NCBI GenBank assembly: GCA_023386635.1
Contig: JAEWJH010000133.1
Location: forward strand, 12,361 to 76,360
Source: Pseudomonadota bacterium
GTDB taxonomy: Bacteria; Pseudomonadota; Alphaproteobacteria; Rhizobiales; Xanthobacteraceae
DNA: 64,000 nucleotides
Direction: 5' to 3'
Part shown: positions 21,002 to 29,368 of the stretch, in pieces
Position numbering within the stretch: the first letter of the stretch is position 1
How the letters are laid out: the number at the start of each line of letters is the position of its first letter
The notes under the pieces: model-generated
Told to the model about the DNA's origin: nothing
Seen by the model: the letters and a program-made list of their open reading frames with translations, nothing else
Database searches by the model: none
Position numbers and translations under genes: made by a program

Positions 21002-21784
21002 ATGCGCATCTTTTGGCAAAGCTTCATCGATACTGCCGCCAACGCTCCCTATCTCCAGTCTCTCACCAAATATCTGAATGACATTGCCGCGCCCGGCACG
21101 TCCGTTCACGTCAATGGGCTGTCGCCGCACGATCGCGATTTCGGCCGGTTGGCCGAATTTCGATGCTCGGTTCAAGCGGTTGATTTCGGCCTCCAGGCGG
21201 AGGACGACGGATACGATGCTTTCGTGATGGGGCACTTCCAGGATCCGGGAATGTACGAGCTGCGGTCGGCGCTTCGAATACCGGTCGTCGGGACTGGCGA
21301 GGCGACGCTGCTGGCGGCGTCCCAATTGGGCCGGCGTCTCGGTCTGGTCACGCTCGATGCCGCGTTCGAGGTGTGGCACTACGAGCAGGCGGATCGCTAT
21401 GGACTGGGCTCGCGCATCGTCAAGGTTGTCTGCATCGGCTGTCAGCCCGAAGATTTCGGCGCGGCTTTTGCCGGCGATCAGGCGGCGAAGGCGCGGATTC
21501 TGCATCATTTCAGGGAATGCGCGCAGTCGCTCGTCGACGCGGGCGCGGACGTGATCGTTCCCGCCGGTGTTCTTCCCGGACTGCTGGTGTGCGACGAGCG
21601 CAGCTTCAAGATCGGCCATGCGCCGGTGATCAATTGTGCGGCGGTAGCGCTGAAATCCGCGGAGATGTGGGTGCAGTTGCATCGCCTGAACGGAACGGAG
21701 CCGAGCCGCGGGCCGAGCTTCGCGTTGGCGCCCGATCGCGCAAAGGCGGACTTCCGGGCTCTGCTCGCGCGGCATCGCAAATAG
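21002..21784 (+). CDS. Asp/Glu/hydantoin racemase-family protein lacking both catalytic Cys
   Basis: A 260-aa protein starting Met-Arg-Ile-Phe-Trp-Gln-Ser-Phe, typical of HyuE/hydantoin-racemase-like proteins. ATG 20963 is an alternative start, 13 codons upstream. The family fold is recognisable: Gly-His-Phe-Gln-Asp-Pro-Gly, Pro-Val-Val-Gly-Thr-Gly-Glu-Ala, Ala-Asp-Val-Ile-Val-Pro-Ala-Gly. Racemases use two Cys, one before Phe-Asp-Asp-Pro-Gly and one in Gly-Cys-Ala-Gly. Here the positions appear to hold His78 and Gly189. It may be an isomerase, a lyase or a binding protein. It precedes an APH-type kinase and an SDR in one direction. Confidence 0.72.
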   Translation: MRIFWQSFIDTAANAPYLQSLTKYLNDIAAPGTSVHVNGLSPHDRDFGRLAEFRCSVQAVDFGLQAEDDGYDAFVMGHFQDPGMYELRSALRIPVVGTGEATLLAASQLGRRLGLVTLDAAFEVWHYEQADRYGLGSRIVKVVCIGCQPEDFGAAFAGDQAAKARILHHFRECAQSLVDAGADVIVPAGVLPGLLVCDERSFKIGHAPVINCAAVALKSAEMWVQLHRLNGTEPSRGPSFALAPDRAKADFRALLARHRK

Positions 21785-21816
21785 ATGTCAAGCGAACCGC
21801 AGCCGATGAGCGTGTG

Positions 21817-22902
21817 ATGTACGAGGAGTTCCTGGGCATCAAGCCGGTCGATCCGCGGCTTCGCGTCGATCCTGCGGCCCTGGAAGCCTATCTCGTCCCA
21901 CAGATCGAGGGCTTGAAAGGTCCGCTCGACCTGACGCAATTCAAGGGCGGTCAGTCGAACCCGACCTATTGCGTCAGCGCGGCGGACGGCCGCCGGTTTG
22001 TCATGCGGCGCAAGCCGCCCGGGCCATTGCTGCCGTCGGCGCACGCAGTCGATCGGGAATACAAGGTCCTGCGCGCCTTGCATGAGGCCGGCTTCCCGGT
22101 CGCGCGCCCCTATCTGCTGTGTAACGATCCGTCGGTCATCGGCACGGCGTTTTATGTGATGGAATTCATCGAGGGGCGCATTCTGTGGGACCAGTCGCTC
22201 CCCGGCATGACCAAGACCGAACGCTTCGCGATCTGGGATCAACTTAACAGCGTGATCGCGCAGCTTCACAGCATCGATTATCGCGCGGCCGGCCTTCAGG
22301 ACTTCGGCAAGCCCGGGCATTATATCGAGCGGCAAATCGCGCGGTGGACGAAGCAGTATCGGGATTCGGAGACGACACAAATCCCGGCGATGGAGAACCT
22401 GATTGCATGGCTGCCGGAGAACGTGCCGCCGCAATCCGGCGCATCGCTGGTGCATGGCGATTTCCGGCTCGACAACATGATCTTCCATCCGACCGAGCCG
22501 AGAATTCTCGCTGTGCTCGACTGGGAATTGTCGACGCTCGGCGATCCCCTCGCGGATTTCGCCTATCACTGCATGAGCTGGCATATCCCGTCCGGGCAAT
22601 TTCGCGGCTTCGCCGAACGCGACATCGCTTCGCTCGGCATTCCGTCGGAAAGCCAGTACATGGCCCTGTATTGTGCACGCACGGGACGCGAGACCATCGA
22701 GCCGGAGATCTGGCGGTTCTATCTCGCGTTCAATCTGTTCCGGCTGGCCGCCATCCTGCAGGGAATCGTCAAGCGCTCGATCGAAGGAACCGCGGCATCC
22801 GATCAGGCGCGCGATACCGGCGCACGTGCCGGCTCGATGGCCGAGATCGGCTGGACTTTGGTGGCGGACAAGTCGGGAAGATTGGCGGAGAGACTATCGT
22901 GA
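21817..22902 (+). CDS. APH-family phosphotransferase (ACAD10/11 N-domain-like)
   Basis: 361 aa from ATG 21817. It has the aminoglycoside-phosphotransferase/choline-kinase fold: a Gly-Gly-Gln-Ser-Asn-Pro-Thr-Tyr nucleotide loop near 48, Met-Arg-Arg-Lys-Pro-Pro-Gly (ATP Lys region), the catalytic loop His-Gly-Asp-Phe-Arg-Leu-Asp-Asn and the metal-binding Val-Leu-Asp-Trp-Glu-Leu-Ser. This is the subgroup fused to acyl-CoA dehydrogenases as ACAD10/11, where it phosphorylates 4-hydroxyacyl-CoAs. In bacteria it often stands next to SDRs and acyl-CoA genes, as here. Its natural substrate in this organism is unknown. Confidence 0.87.
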   Translation: MYEEFLGIKPVDPRLRVDPAALEAYLVPQIEGLKGPLDLTQFKGGQSNPTYCVSAADGRRFVMRRKPPGPLLPSAHAVDREYKVLRALHEAGFPVARPYLLCNDPSVIGTAFYVMEFIEGRILWDQSLPGMTKTERFAIWDQLNSVIAQLHSIDYRAAGLQDFGKPGHYIERQIARWTKQYRDSETTQIPAMENLIAWLPENVPPQSGASLVHGDFRLDNMIFHPTEPRILAVLDWELSTLGDPLADFAYHCMSWHIPSGQFRGFAERDIASLGIPSESQYMALYCARTGRETIEPEIWRFYLAFNLFRLAAILQGIVKRSIEGTAASDQARDTGARAGSMAEIGWTLVADKSGRLAERLS

Positions 22903-22929
22903 ACTTCGCGTGCAACTCAAAGCAGTGTC

Positions 22930-23688
22930 ATGACCGAAACTGACAATAAACGCGCGCTGGTGACCGGTGCATCAGGCGCGCTCGGGACGCATTTCGCCCG
23001 GACACTGGCGCGAGCCGGCATGAAAGTCGCGCTTGCAGCGCGGCGCGGCAATCGCTTGCGCGCGACGGTGGATGAGATCGTATCGTCCGGCGTAGAAGCC
23101 CTCGCCGTCGATCTGGATGTGACCGATCCGGCGAGTGTCGCATCGGCGCTGGCTCATGTCGCCGAGCGCTGGGGCGGCCTCGACGTTCTGGTGAACAACG
23201 CGGGCATTGCGGCGACCAGGCCGCTGATCGAACAGACGGAAGAGGACTGGAGCAGTGTGCTCGACGTCAATCTTTCCGGCTGCTGGCGTGTCGGCCAGGC
23301 CGCCGCCAAACTGATGATGCGGTCGGAGACCGGCGGGACGATCATCAATGTCGCGTCGATCCTCGGTCTGCGCGTCGCCACGCATGTTCCGGCCTATGTC
23401 GCGTCAAAGGCGGGTCTCATCCATCTGACCCATGCGATGGCCGCCGAACTCGCGCGTTATCGCATTCGCGTCAATGCGCTCGCGCCAGGTTATATCCGGA
23501 CCGACATCAACCGCGATTTCTTCCAGACCAAAGCGGGCGAGGCGCTGGTGCAGCGCATTCCGCAGCGTCGGCTCGGCGAGCTGGAAGACCTCGACGGGCC
23601 GTTGCTGCTGCTGGCATCCGATGCGTCGCGTTACATGACCGGTACGGTGATCCCCGTCGACGGCGGCCATCTCTGCAGTCCCGTCTAG
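22930..23688 (+). CDS. Short-chain dehydrogenase/reductase
   Basis: A 252-aa classical SDR: Thr-Gly-Ala-Ser-Gly-Ala-Leu-Gly cofactor loop, Asn-Asn-Ala-Gly, catalytic Ser in Val-Ala-Ser-Ile-Leu-Gly, Tyr-Val-Ala-Ser-Lys (Tyr/Lys pair), and the C-terminal Val-Asp-Gly-Gly-His. It starts 27 bases after the APH gene and is probably in the same operon. The Arg residues after the first strand (Ala-Ala-Arg-Arg-Gly-Asn) favour NADP(H). The substrate is not predictable; 3-hydroxyacyl derivatives are one option given the neighbour. Confidence 0.9.
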   Translation: MTETDNKRALVTGASGALGTHFARTLARAGMKVALAARRGNRLRATVDEIVSSGVEALAVDLDVTDPASVASALAHVAERWGGLDVLVNNAGIAATRPLIEQTEEDWSSVLDVNLSGCWRVGQAAAKLMMRSETGGTIINVASILGLRVATHVPAYVASKAGLIHLTHAMAAELARYRIRVNALAPGYIRTDINRDFFQTKAGEALVQRIPQRRLGELEDLDGPLLLLASDASRYMTGTVIPVDGGHLCSPV

Positions 23689-23871
23689 GACGGGATCGCT
23701 CATGCCGACGGCGGCGAAAATGCTTCTACGGCGACGCTGCAGGGATTAACGGTGACGCGCTTCATCTGGAAGCGCTCGCCGAAATGAATCGGCTGATAAC
23801 AGCCCGCGGCCGGTAGACGGATTGCGTCTCCGTGGCGGAGCGGGGGGAGGCGCCGCGCTGATGCGGTCGCG

Positions 23872-24339
23872 TCACTTGACGGCGATGTAGCTGGTCGGGA
23901 TCGCCGTAGTGTACTTCATCTCTTCCATGGCGATCGACGAACTGATGTCGGAGAATTCCAGCCGGCTGATCATCCGCTGATAGACCACGTCGTAGGTCTC
24001 GATATCCGGCACGACGATGCGGAGTTGGTAGTCGGCTTCGCCGGTCAGCCGCCATGCTTCGACGATTTCCGGAATGTCGGTGATCAGCTTGCGGAATGCC
24101 TGCAGCCATTCGACGGCGTGACGCGGCGCCTTGACCGTGACGAACACGGTCATCGGCACATTGGCCTTGCGGCGGTTGAGCAGGGCCACCCGGCGGGTGA
24201 TGACGCCATCTTCTTCCAGCTTGCGGATGCGTCGCCAGCACGGGGCGGTGCTCATGCCGATCTTCTCGGCGATGGTGGCGACCGAGACCGAGGCATCCGC
24301 CTGCAGGATATCGAGGATTTTGCGGTCGGCGGCGTCCAT
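23872..24339 (-). CDS. Lrp/AsnC-family transcriptional regulator
   Basis: 155 aa from ATG 24339 (Met-Asp-Ala-Ala-Asp-Arg-Lys-Ile-Leu), which gives the usual Lrp length; the frame extends farther upstream only through the AT-rich promoter region. An N-terminal winged helix (about 5-60, with Lys-Ile-Gly-Met-Ser-Thr-Ala-Pro-Cys-Trp-Arg-Arg-Ile) is followed by the RAM/ACT-like effector domain with Gly-Glu-Ala-Asp-Tyr-Gln-Leu. It is divergent from the aspartate racemase gene, so it most likely controls that operon in response to an amino acid. Confidence 0.93.
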   Translation of the reverse strand: MDAADRKILDILQADASVSVATIAEKIGMSTAPCWRRIRKLEEDGVITRRVALLNRRKANVPMTVFVTVKAPRHAVEWLQAFRKLITDIPEIVEAWRLTGEADYQLRIVVPDIETYDVVYQRMISRLEFSDISSSIAMEEMKYTTAIPTSYIAVK

Positions 24340-24519
24340 TGAGGTTTCCGGGAATACGGTTTGCCATAGCTGGCTGGAAGGTAATAAATAATAGCTCAAG
24401 ATCAAAAATAAGCGAAAATTTTTAGCCTGAAATCGTCCAAAGTCCTAAATCTTTCCGATAAAATTGCTTCCGCGTGTCGCTAGATTGCCGTCAGACGCTG
24501 CAATCAGGGATACAAAGCC
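24340..24519. promoter_or_regulatory. AT-rich divergent control region, lrp-type / racemase
   Basis: The 180 bases between the divergent regulator and racemase genes contain the longest AT-rich run seen here (about 24380-24475, with AATAAATAATAG, AAAAATAAG and AAAATTTTTAG stretches). Lrp proteins bind such bent AT-rich DNA. No unambiguous palindrome or -10/-35 pair stands out. Confidence 0.5.
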
Positions 24520-25242
24520 ATGCGCACGATCGGCCTCTTGGGTGGAATGAGCTGGGAAAGCACCGCTGTGTATTACCGCCGGATCAATGAAGAGGTCCGG
24601 AACCGCCTTGGCGGGCTGAACTCCGCCGAGGTGCTGATGCGCTCGGTCAATTTCGACCATGTCGTCGCCCTGCAGCGTGCCGGCCAATGGGATCAGGCGG
24701 CGGCGATGATGGCCGCCCTGGCGAGGGACCTCGAAGCCTCCGGGGCCGCCTGTATCGTGATCTGCACCAACACCATGCATAAGCTGGCCGACTCGGTGCA
24801 GGAGGCGGTCTCCGTGCCGGTTTTGCATATCGCCGATGTCACGGCCGCAGAGGTGATGCGGGCGGGCCTGCGCAGGCCGCTCGTGCTCGCGACCCGCTAC
24901 ACGATGGAACAGGATTTCTACGTCGGCCGTCTGCGCGACAAGTTCAATCTCGACCCGCTGGTGCCCGACGAGGCGGGGCGGACAGTGGTTCATCAGACGA
25001 TCTTCGACGAGTTGTGCCAGGGGATCGTCCACGATAGTTCACGTCAGCACTTCCGCGATATCATCGCTCGCGGCCGTACGGAGGGCGCGGATTGCGTTAT
25101 CCTTGGCTGCACCGAGATCGGACTGCTGATTGGCGACAAGGATACGGACTTGCCGGTTTTCGACTCCACGCTCATTCATGCCGACACAGCGGTTCGCTTC
25201 TCGCTGGCGAACGACGATGCGTCGCGTCTGAGCGCGGCCTAG
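24520..25242 (+). CDS. Aspartate racemase family protein
   Basis: 240 aa. It starts with Met-Arg-Thr-Ile-Gly-Leu-Leu-Gly-Gly-Met-Ser-Trp-Glu-Ser, the hallmark of aspartate racemase (YgeA/RacX type). Both catalytic cysteines are present: Cys82 in Ile-Cys-Thr-Asn-Thr-Met-His and Cys197 in Gly-Cys-Thr-Glu-Ile. It should interconvert D/L-aspartate or a related acidic or broad-range amino acid without cofactor. It heads an operon-like group ending in a DadA-like dehydrogenase and faces an Lrp-type regulator, which supports a D-amino-acid role. Confidence 0.92.
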   Translation: MRTIGLLGGMSWESTAVYYRRINEEVRNRLGGLNSAEVLMRSVNFDHVVALQRAGQWDQAAAMMAALARDLEASGAACIVICTNTMHKLADSVQEAVSVPVLHIADVTAAEVMRAGLRRPLVLATRYTMEQDFYVGRLRDKFNLDPLVPDEAGRTVVHQTIFDELCQGIVHDSSRQHFRDIIARGRTEGADCVILGCTEIGLLIGDKDTDLPVFDSTLIHADTAVRFSLANDDASRLSAA

Positions 25243-25276
25243 AGGGCGACATTGCAACGATGAGGGCCGTCCAGTC

Positions 25277-27580
25277 ATGACAGTGAGACGCGTGCCGTCC
25301 CTCGCGCATTGGGGTGCATTCACTGCACTCGTCGAGGACGGCCGCGTCGTCGGCTGCGAACCCTTTGCCAGGGACCCGGCACCGTCGGCGATGATCGACG
25401 CGATCCCGGAGATGGTGCATTCGCCGCTGCGCATCGCACGGCCGGCGGTGCGTGAAGGTTGGCGCGAAGGGAAGCCACGCACCGGTCATGACCGTTTCCG
25501 GGAAGTGTCCTGGGATGAGGCGCTCGATCTCGTCGCCGGCGAACTCGCGCGGGTGCGCCGCGAGTACGGCGACACAGCGATCTTCGGCGGCTCCTATGGC
25601 TGGTCGTCGGCCGGGCGGCTGCATCATGCGCGCACGCTGGTGCGCCGATTCCTGTTTCAGGGCGGCGGCTGCGTCGATCAGGCCGGCAACTATAGCTGGG
25701 GCGCGGCGCAGTTTTTGTTGCCGCATGTGATCGGCACGTATCAGCCGGTCGCCGGCCGCGTCACCGATTGGCCCTCGGTCGTCAAACACACCAAGCTCAT
25801 GGTCGCTTTCGGTGGGCTCGCGCTGAAAAACGGACAGGTCAGCTCCGGTGGCATGGGTGCGCATGTGCTCGAACGGTGGCTGCGCCGCGCGAAACAGGCG
25901 GGTGTCCGCTTCGTCGTCATCAGCCCGCTGAAGCTCGATGCGCCGGACTTCCTCGAAGCGGAATGGATTCCAATTCGTCCGAACACCGATACGGCGCTGA
26001 TGCTCGCCATGGCGCATACGCTGATCAGCGAAGGCCGGCACGACGAAGCGTTCCTGGCGCGCTACTGCGTCGGCTTCGACCGCCTCAAGGCCTATCTGCT
26101 CGGCACCGATGACGGGGTGGTGAAAGATGCGGACTGGGCCGCCGCCATCACCGGCGTGCCGGCGCAGACGATCCGGGCGCTGGCGCGCGATGCCGCCGCG
26201 GTCACCAGCATGATCACGGTGGCGTGGTCGCTGCAGCGCGCGCATCACGGCGAGCAGCCTTATTGGGCGTCCATCGCGCTGGCGGCCATGCTCGGTGGCA
26301 TCGGCAAGCCCGGCGGCGGCTTCGCGTTCGGCCACGGTTCGATGAATGGCGTCGGTGTGCCGCGCGTCGATGTTCCCGGCCCCGAAGTGTCCATGCCGGC
26401 CAATCCCGCGGCAAACGCCATCCCGGTGGCGCGCATCGCCGACATGCTGCTCAATCCCGGCGCTCCTTACGAGTTCAACGGCCGCCGCGATGTCTATCCC
26501 GATATCCGGCTGATCTACTGGGCCGGCGGTAATCCGTTCCATCATCATCAGGATCTCAACCGGCTGCGGCGAGGCTGGCAGAAGCCGGAGACCGTGATCG
26601 TCCATGAAAGCTGGTGGACGCCGACCGCGCGCCATGCGGATATCGTGTTGTCCGCGACGACGACGCTGGAGCGTAATGATGTCGGCGGCTCGTCGCGCGA
26701 TCCGTTCGTGCTGGCGATGAAGCAGGCGATTGCCCCGGTCGGTGACGCGCGTTCTGATTTCGATATCTTCCACGCGCTCGCCCAGCGTCTCGGTTATGGC
26801 GATGTCTTCTCCGAAGGCCGCGACGAGATGGACTGGTGCCGCGCCATTTACGAGCGGGTCGTGGCCGGCGCTGCGCGCAAGAATATCGCGCTGCTGGATT
26901 TCGAGACGTTCTGGGAGCAGGGCTATGTGGAGCTGCCGGATCCGGACAAGGACTTCGTCCTGTTCGAGGACTTCCGCCGCGACCCGGCGCTTTATCCGTT
27001 GAAGACGCCGTCCGGGAAGATCGAGATCGGCTCCGACACCATCGCCGGCTACGGTTATGCCGACTGCCTGCCGCATCCGGCCTGGCTGCCGCCGGCGGAG
27101 TGGCTTGGGGACGCGGGCGCACGCGAATGGCCGCTGCATCTCGTCACGCATCAGCCGACCGATCGGCTGCACAGCCAACTCGATCCCGCCGGCGCTTCGC
27201 GCCGTCACAAGGTCAAGGACCGCGAGATCATCCGCATCAATCCGGACGACGCCGCGCATCGCAATATTGCGAACGACGATATCGTGCGCGTGTTCAATGC
27301 GCGCGGTGCTTGCCTCGCGGCCGCGGTGCTCGATCCGGGTGTGATGCGAAACGTTGCCGTGATGGCGACCGGGGCCTGGTTCGACCCGTCGCAGAGCCAG
27401 GTTCTTGAACAGCACGGCAATCCCAACGTGCTGACGCTGGACGTCGGCACCTCGCGGCTGACGCAGGGCCCCAGTGCATTGAGCGCGCTGGTCGAGATCG
27501 AGCGATGGGACGCGGCTTTGCCGCAGGTCCGGGCCTTCGTGCCGCCTTCCATCATTCGTGCCGCGCCTGACGCGGCGTGA
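25277..27580 (+). CDS. Molybdopterin oxidoreductase, BisC/DMSO-reductase type
   Basis: A 767-aa bis-MGD molybdoenzyme. The N terminus lacks both a Tat signal and the Cys motif for a 4Fe-4S cluster, as in cytoplasmic biotin/methionine sulfoxide reductase BisC. The Mo-ligand Ser is in Gly-Ser-Tyr-Gly-Trp-Ser-Ser-Ala-Gly-Arg (Ser111). Cofactor-binding segments are visible: Trp-Ala-Gly-Gly-Asn-Pro-Phe-His-His-His and, near the C terminus, Thr-His-Gln-Pro-Thr-Asp-Arg-Leu-His-Ser-Gln. No molybdenum-cofactor genes are in the window. It sits 34 bases after the aspartate racemase gene. An S- or N-oxide substrate is likely; the exact one is unknown. Confidence 0.9.
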   Translation: MTVRRVPSLAHWGAFTALVEDGRVVGCEPFARDPAPSAMIDAIPEMVHSPLRIARPAVREGWREGKPRTGHDRFREVSWDEALDLVAGELARVRREYGDTAIFGGSYGWSSAGRLHHARTLVRRFLFQGGGCVDQAGNYSWGAAQFLLPHVIGTYQPVAGRVTDWPSVVKHTKLMVAFGGLALKNGQVSSGGMGAHVLERWLRRAKQAGVRFVVISPLKLDAPDFLEAEWIPIRPNTDTALMLAMAHTLISEGRHDEAFLARYCVGFDRLKAYLLGTDDGVVKDADWAAAITGVPAQTIRALARDAAAVTSMITVAWSLQRAHHGEQPYWASIALAAMLGGIGKPGGGFAFGHGSMNGVGVPRVDVPGPEVSMPANPAANAIPVARIADMLLNPGAPYEFNGRRDVYPDIRLIYWAGGNPFHHHQDLNRLRRGWQKPETVIVHESWWTPTARHADIVLSATTTLERNDVGGSSRDPFVLAMKQAIAPVGDARSDFDIFHALAQRLGYGDVFSEGRDEMDWCRAIYERVVAGAARKNIALLDFETFWEQGYVELPDPDKDFVLFEDFRRDPALYPLKTPSGKIEIGSDTIAGYGYADCLPHPAWLPPAEWLGDAGAREWPLHLVTHQPTDRLHSQLDPAGASRRHKVKDREIIRINPDDAAHRNIANDDIVRVFNARGACLAAAVLDPGVMRNVAVMATGAWFDPSQSQVLEQHGNPNVLTLDVGTSRLTQGPSALSALVEIERWDAALPQVRAFVPPSIIRAAPDAA

Positions 27581-27616
27581 TAGCCTTCATGCAAATTTTC
27601 GTTCTGGAGAAATGAC

Positions 27617-28555
27617 ATGTCGAAGAAGCTGATGACCGGTTCGTTCGTGGCGCTGATCACGCCGTTCAACAAGGACGGCTCGGTGGATTTCGCCGCGTTC
27701 CGTTCGCTGCTGAAATTCCACGAGGACAACGGCACCTCGGCGATCCTGATCATGGGATCCACCGGCGAAGCCTCGATGCTGTCGCAGGACGAAAAGAAGA
27801 AGATCATCGTCGAATGCGCGAAGATGAAGACCGGCAAGATGCCGATCTTCTTCGGCTGCACCGGCAACAACACCGACGCGACCATCGAGAACGTGAAGTT
27901 CGCCAAGGCCAACGGCGCGGACGGCGCGATCCTGGCGGCGCCCGCTTATATCTGCGCGCCGGAAGCCGACATCGAGAAATTCTTCCTCGATGTAGCGGAC
28001 GCGACCGATCTGCCGCTCGGCATTTACAACAACCCGCCGCGGGTGAAGAGCGACCTGCACTGGGACAACTTGATCCGCATCTTCAAGCATCCGAACTATG
28101 TGGTGCACAAGGAATCGACCGCGCGCGTCGGTCAGGTGGCGCAGGTGCTGGCCGCCAATACCGGCGTCGCGGTGATGTGCTGCGACAGCCCCAATCTCGG
28201 TCTCGTCGTGCCGACCATGAGCCTCGGCGGCCACGGCACCGCGAACATGACCGGCAATATCGCGCCGGGCGAACTGGCGACCATCTCGACGCCGTGGAAG
28301 AGTTACGCCGAGGCGGAAGGCTTCAAGAAAGCCTATCTCGGCCTGCTGCCGCTGCTGCACTACACCTATTCGGCGATCAATCCGGTCGCGGTGAAGTCGC
28401 TGATGAAGGCGCTCGGCATGCCGGCGGGCGATCTGCGCCGTCCGCTGACCGGGCTCGAAGGTGAGGCGCTGGCCAAGGGCGTGCGCATCGTTCAGGAGCT
28501 CGGGCTCGACAAGAAATACGGTTACAACATCAAGCCGCTGTCGGCCGCGGCCTGA
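27617..28555 (+). CDS. DapA-family (dihydrodipicolinate synthase-like) lyase
   Basis: A 312-aa class I aldolase of the DHDPS/NAL superfamily. The Schiff-base Lys is Lys165 in Val-Val-His-Lys-Glu-Ser, the assisting Tyr is Tyr137 in Gly-Ile-Tyr-Asn-Asn-Pro-Pro-Arg, and the pyruvate-carboxylate loop is Gly-Ser-Thr-Gly-Glu (47-51). The position of the second Tyr of true DapA reads Ala-Tyr-Ile-Cys-Ala-Pro-Glu. Together with the catabolic context this suggests a 2-oxo-acid aldolase rather than lysine synthesis. GGAG precedes the start. It lies within the racemase-to-dadA gene series. Confidence 0.85.
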   Translation: MSKKLMTGSFVALITPFNKDGSVDFAAFRSLLKFHEDNGTSAILIMGSTGEASMLSQDEKKKIIVECAKMKTGKMPIFFGCTGNNTDATIENVKFAKANGADGAILAAPAYICAPEADIEKFFLDVADATDLPLGIYNNPPRVKSDLHWDNLIRIFKHPNYVVHKESTARVGQVAQVLAANTGVAVMCCDSPNLGLVVPTMSLGGHGTANMTGNIAPGELATISTPWKSYAEAEGFKKAYLGLLPLLHYTYSAINPVAVKSLMKALGMPAGDLRRPLTGLEGEALAKGVRIVQELGLDKKYGYNIKPLSAAA

Positions 28556-28564
28556 GTTTTTGCG

Positions 28565-29344
28565 GTGGACCTCGGTATCAGGGGCCGCAAGGCACTCCTT
28601 GTCGGCGCGAGCCGCGGGCTAGGCAAAGCCTGCGCCTTCGCATTGGCGCGGGAGGGTGTTGCGGTTACGCTGGTCGCGCGCACGCGCGATGTGCTGGAAC
28701 GGACCTGCGAGGAAATCCGCTCAGAGACAGGCGTGACAGTGACGCCGGTCGTCGGCGACATCACCAAGCCGGAAGGACGGCAGGCAGCGCTCGCGGCCTG
28801 TCCGGAGCCGGACATTCTGCTCAACAATGCGGATGGTCCGGTGCCGGGTGATTTCCGCGACTGGTCGCGGCAGGACTGGCTCGACGCGCTCGATTCCATG
28901 ATGCTCGGCCCGATCGAGATGATTCGGCTGACGGCCGACGGCATGATGGCGCGCAAATTCGGTCGCATCGTCAACATCGTTTCGCGCAGCGTGAAAATAC
29001 CGCAAGCCGAACTCGGGCTTTCGAACGGCGCGCGCGCCGGTCTCGTTGGGTTCGTCGGCGGTCTCGCGCGGCAGACCATCGAGCACAACGTCACCATCAA
29101 CAATCTGCTGCCCGGCATTTTCGATAGCGACGCGCAGCGCCGCCACATCAACGGCATGCTGGAAGAGGGCGGCAAGACGTTCGACGAGATCTGGAAGGCG
29201 CGCGCGGCCGGCAATCCGGCGCGGCGTTATGGCCGCCCGGCGGAGCTCGGCGCCTATTGCGCTTTTTTGTGCTCGGAGCAGGCCGGTTTTGTCACCGGCC
29301 AGAATCTGTTGGTCGACGGGGGAAGTTACCCGGGGACATTTTGA
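28565..29344 (+). CDS. SDR-family protein with non-canonical active site
   Basis: 259 aa from GTG 28565, nine bases after the aldolase gene. It has the SDR cofactor loop Val-Gly-Ala-Ser-Arg-Gly-Leu-Gly (13-20) and Leu-Asn-Asn-Ala-Asp, and Ser140 is at the catalytic Ser position. The Tyr-x-x-x-Lys pair is absent: residues 150-157 read Leu-Gly-Leu-Ser-Asn-Gly-Ala-Arg. The C terminus keeps Val-Asp-Gly-Gly-Ser-Tyr. A whole SDR subgroup with a Leu-Ser-Asn-Gly-Ala-Arg segment appears to exist, so this is not a sequencing artefact. Catalysis may differ from classical SDRs. Confidence 0.82.
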   Translation: MDLGIRGRKALLVGASRGLGKACAFALAREGVAVTLVARTRDVLERTCEEIRSETGVTVTPVVGDITKPEGRQAALAACPEPDILLNNADGPVPGDFRDWSRQDWLDALDSMMLGPIEMIRLTADGMMARKFGRIVNIVSRSVKIPQAELGLSNGARAGLVGFVGGLARQTIEHNVTINNLLPGIFDSDAQRRHINGMLEEGGKTFDEIWKARAAGNPARRYGRPAELGAYCAFLCSEQAGFVTGQNLLVDGGSYPGTF

Positions 29345-29368
29345 GGGAAACCCTGAAAGGATCGTGAG

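Noticed and set aside
27617..28555. Lysine-biosynthetic DapA
   Set aside because: The second active-site Tyr region differs from DHDPS, and the neighbours are catabolic, so only the superfamily is claimed.
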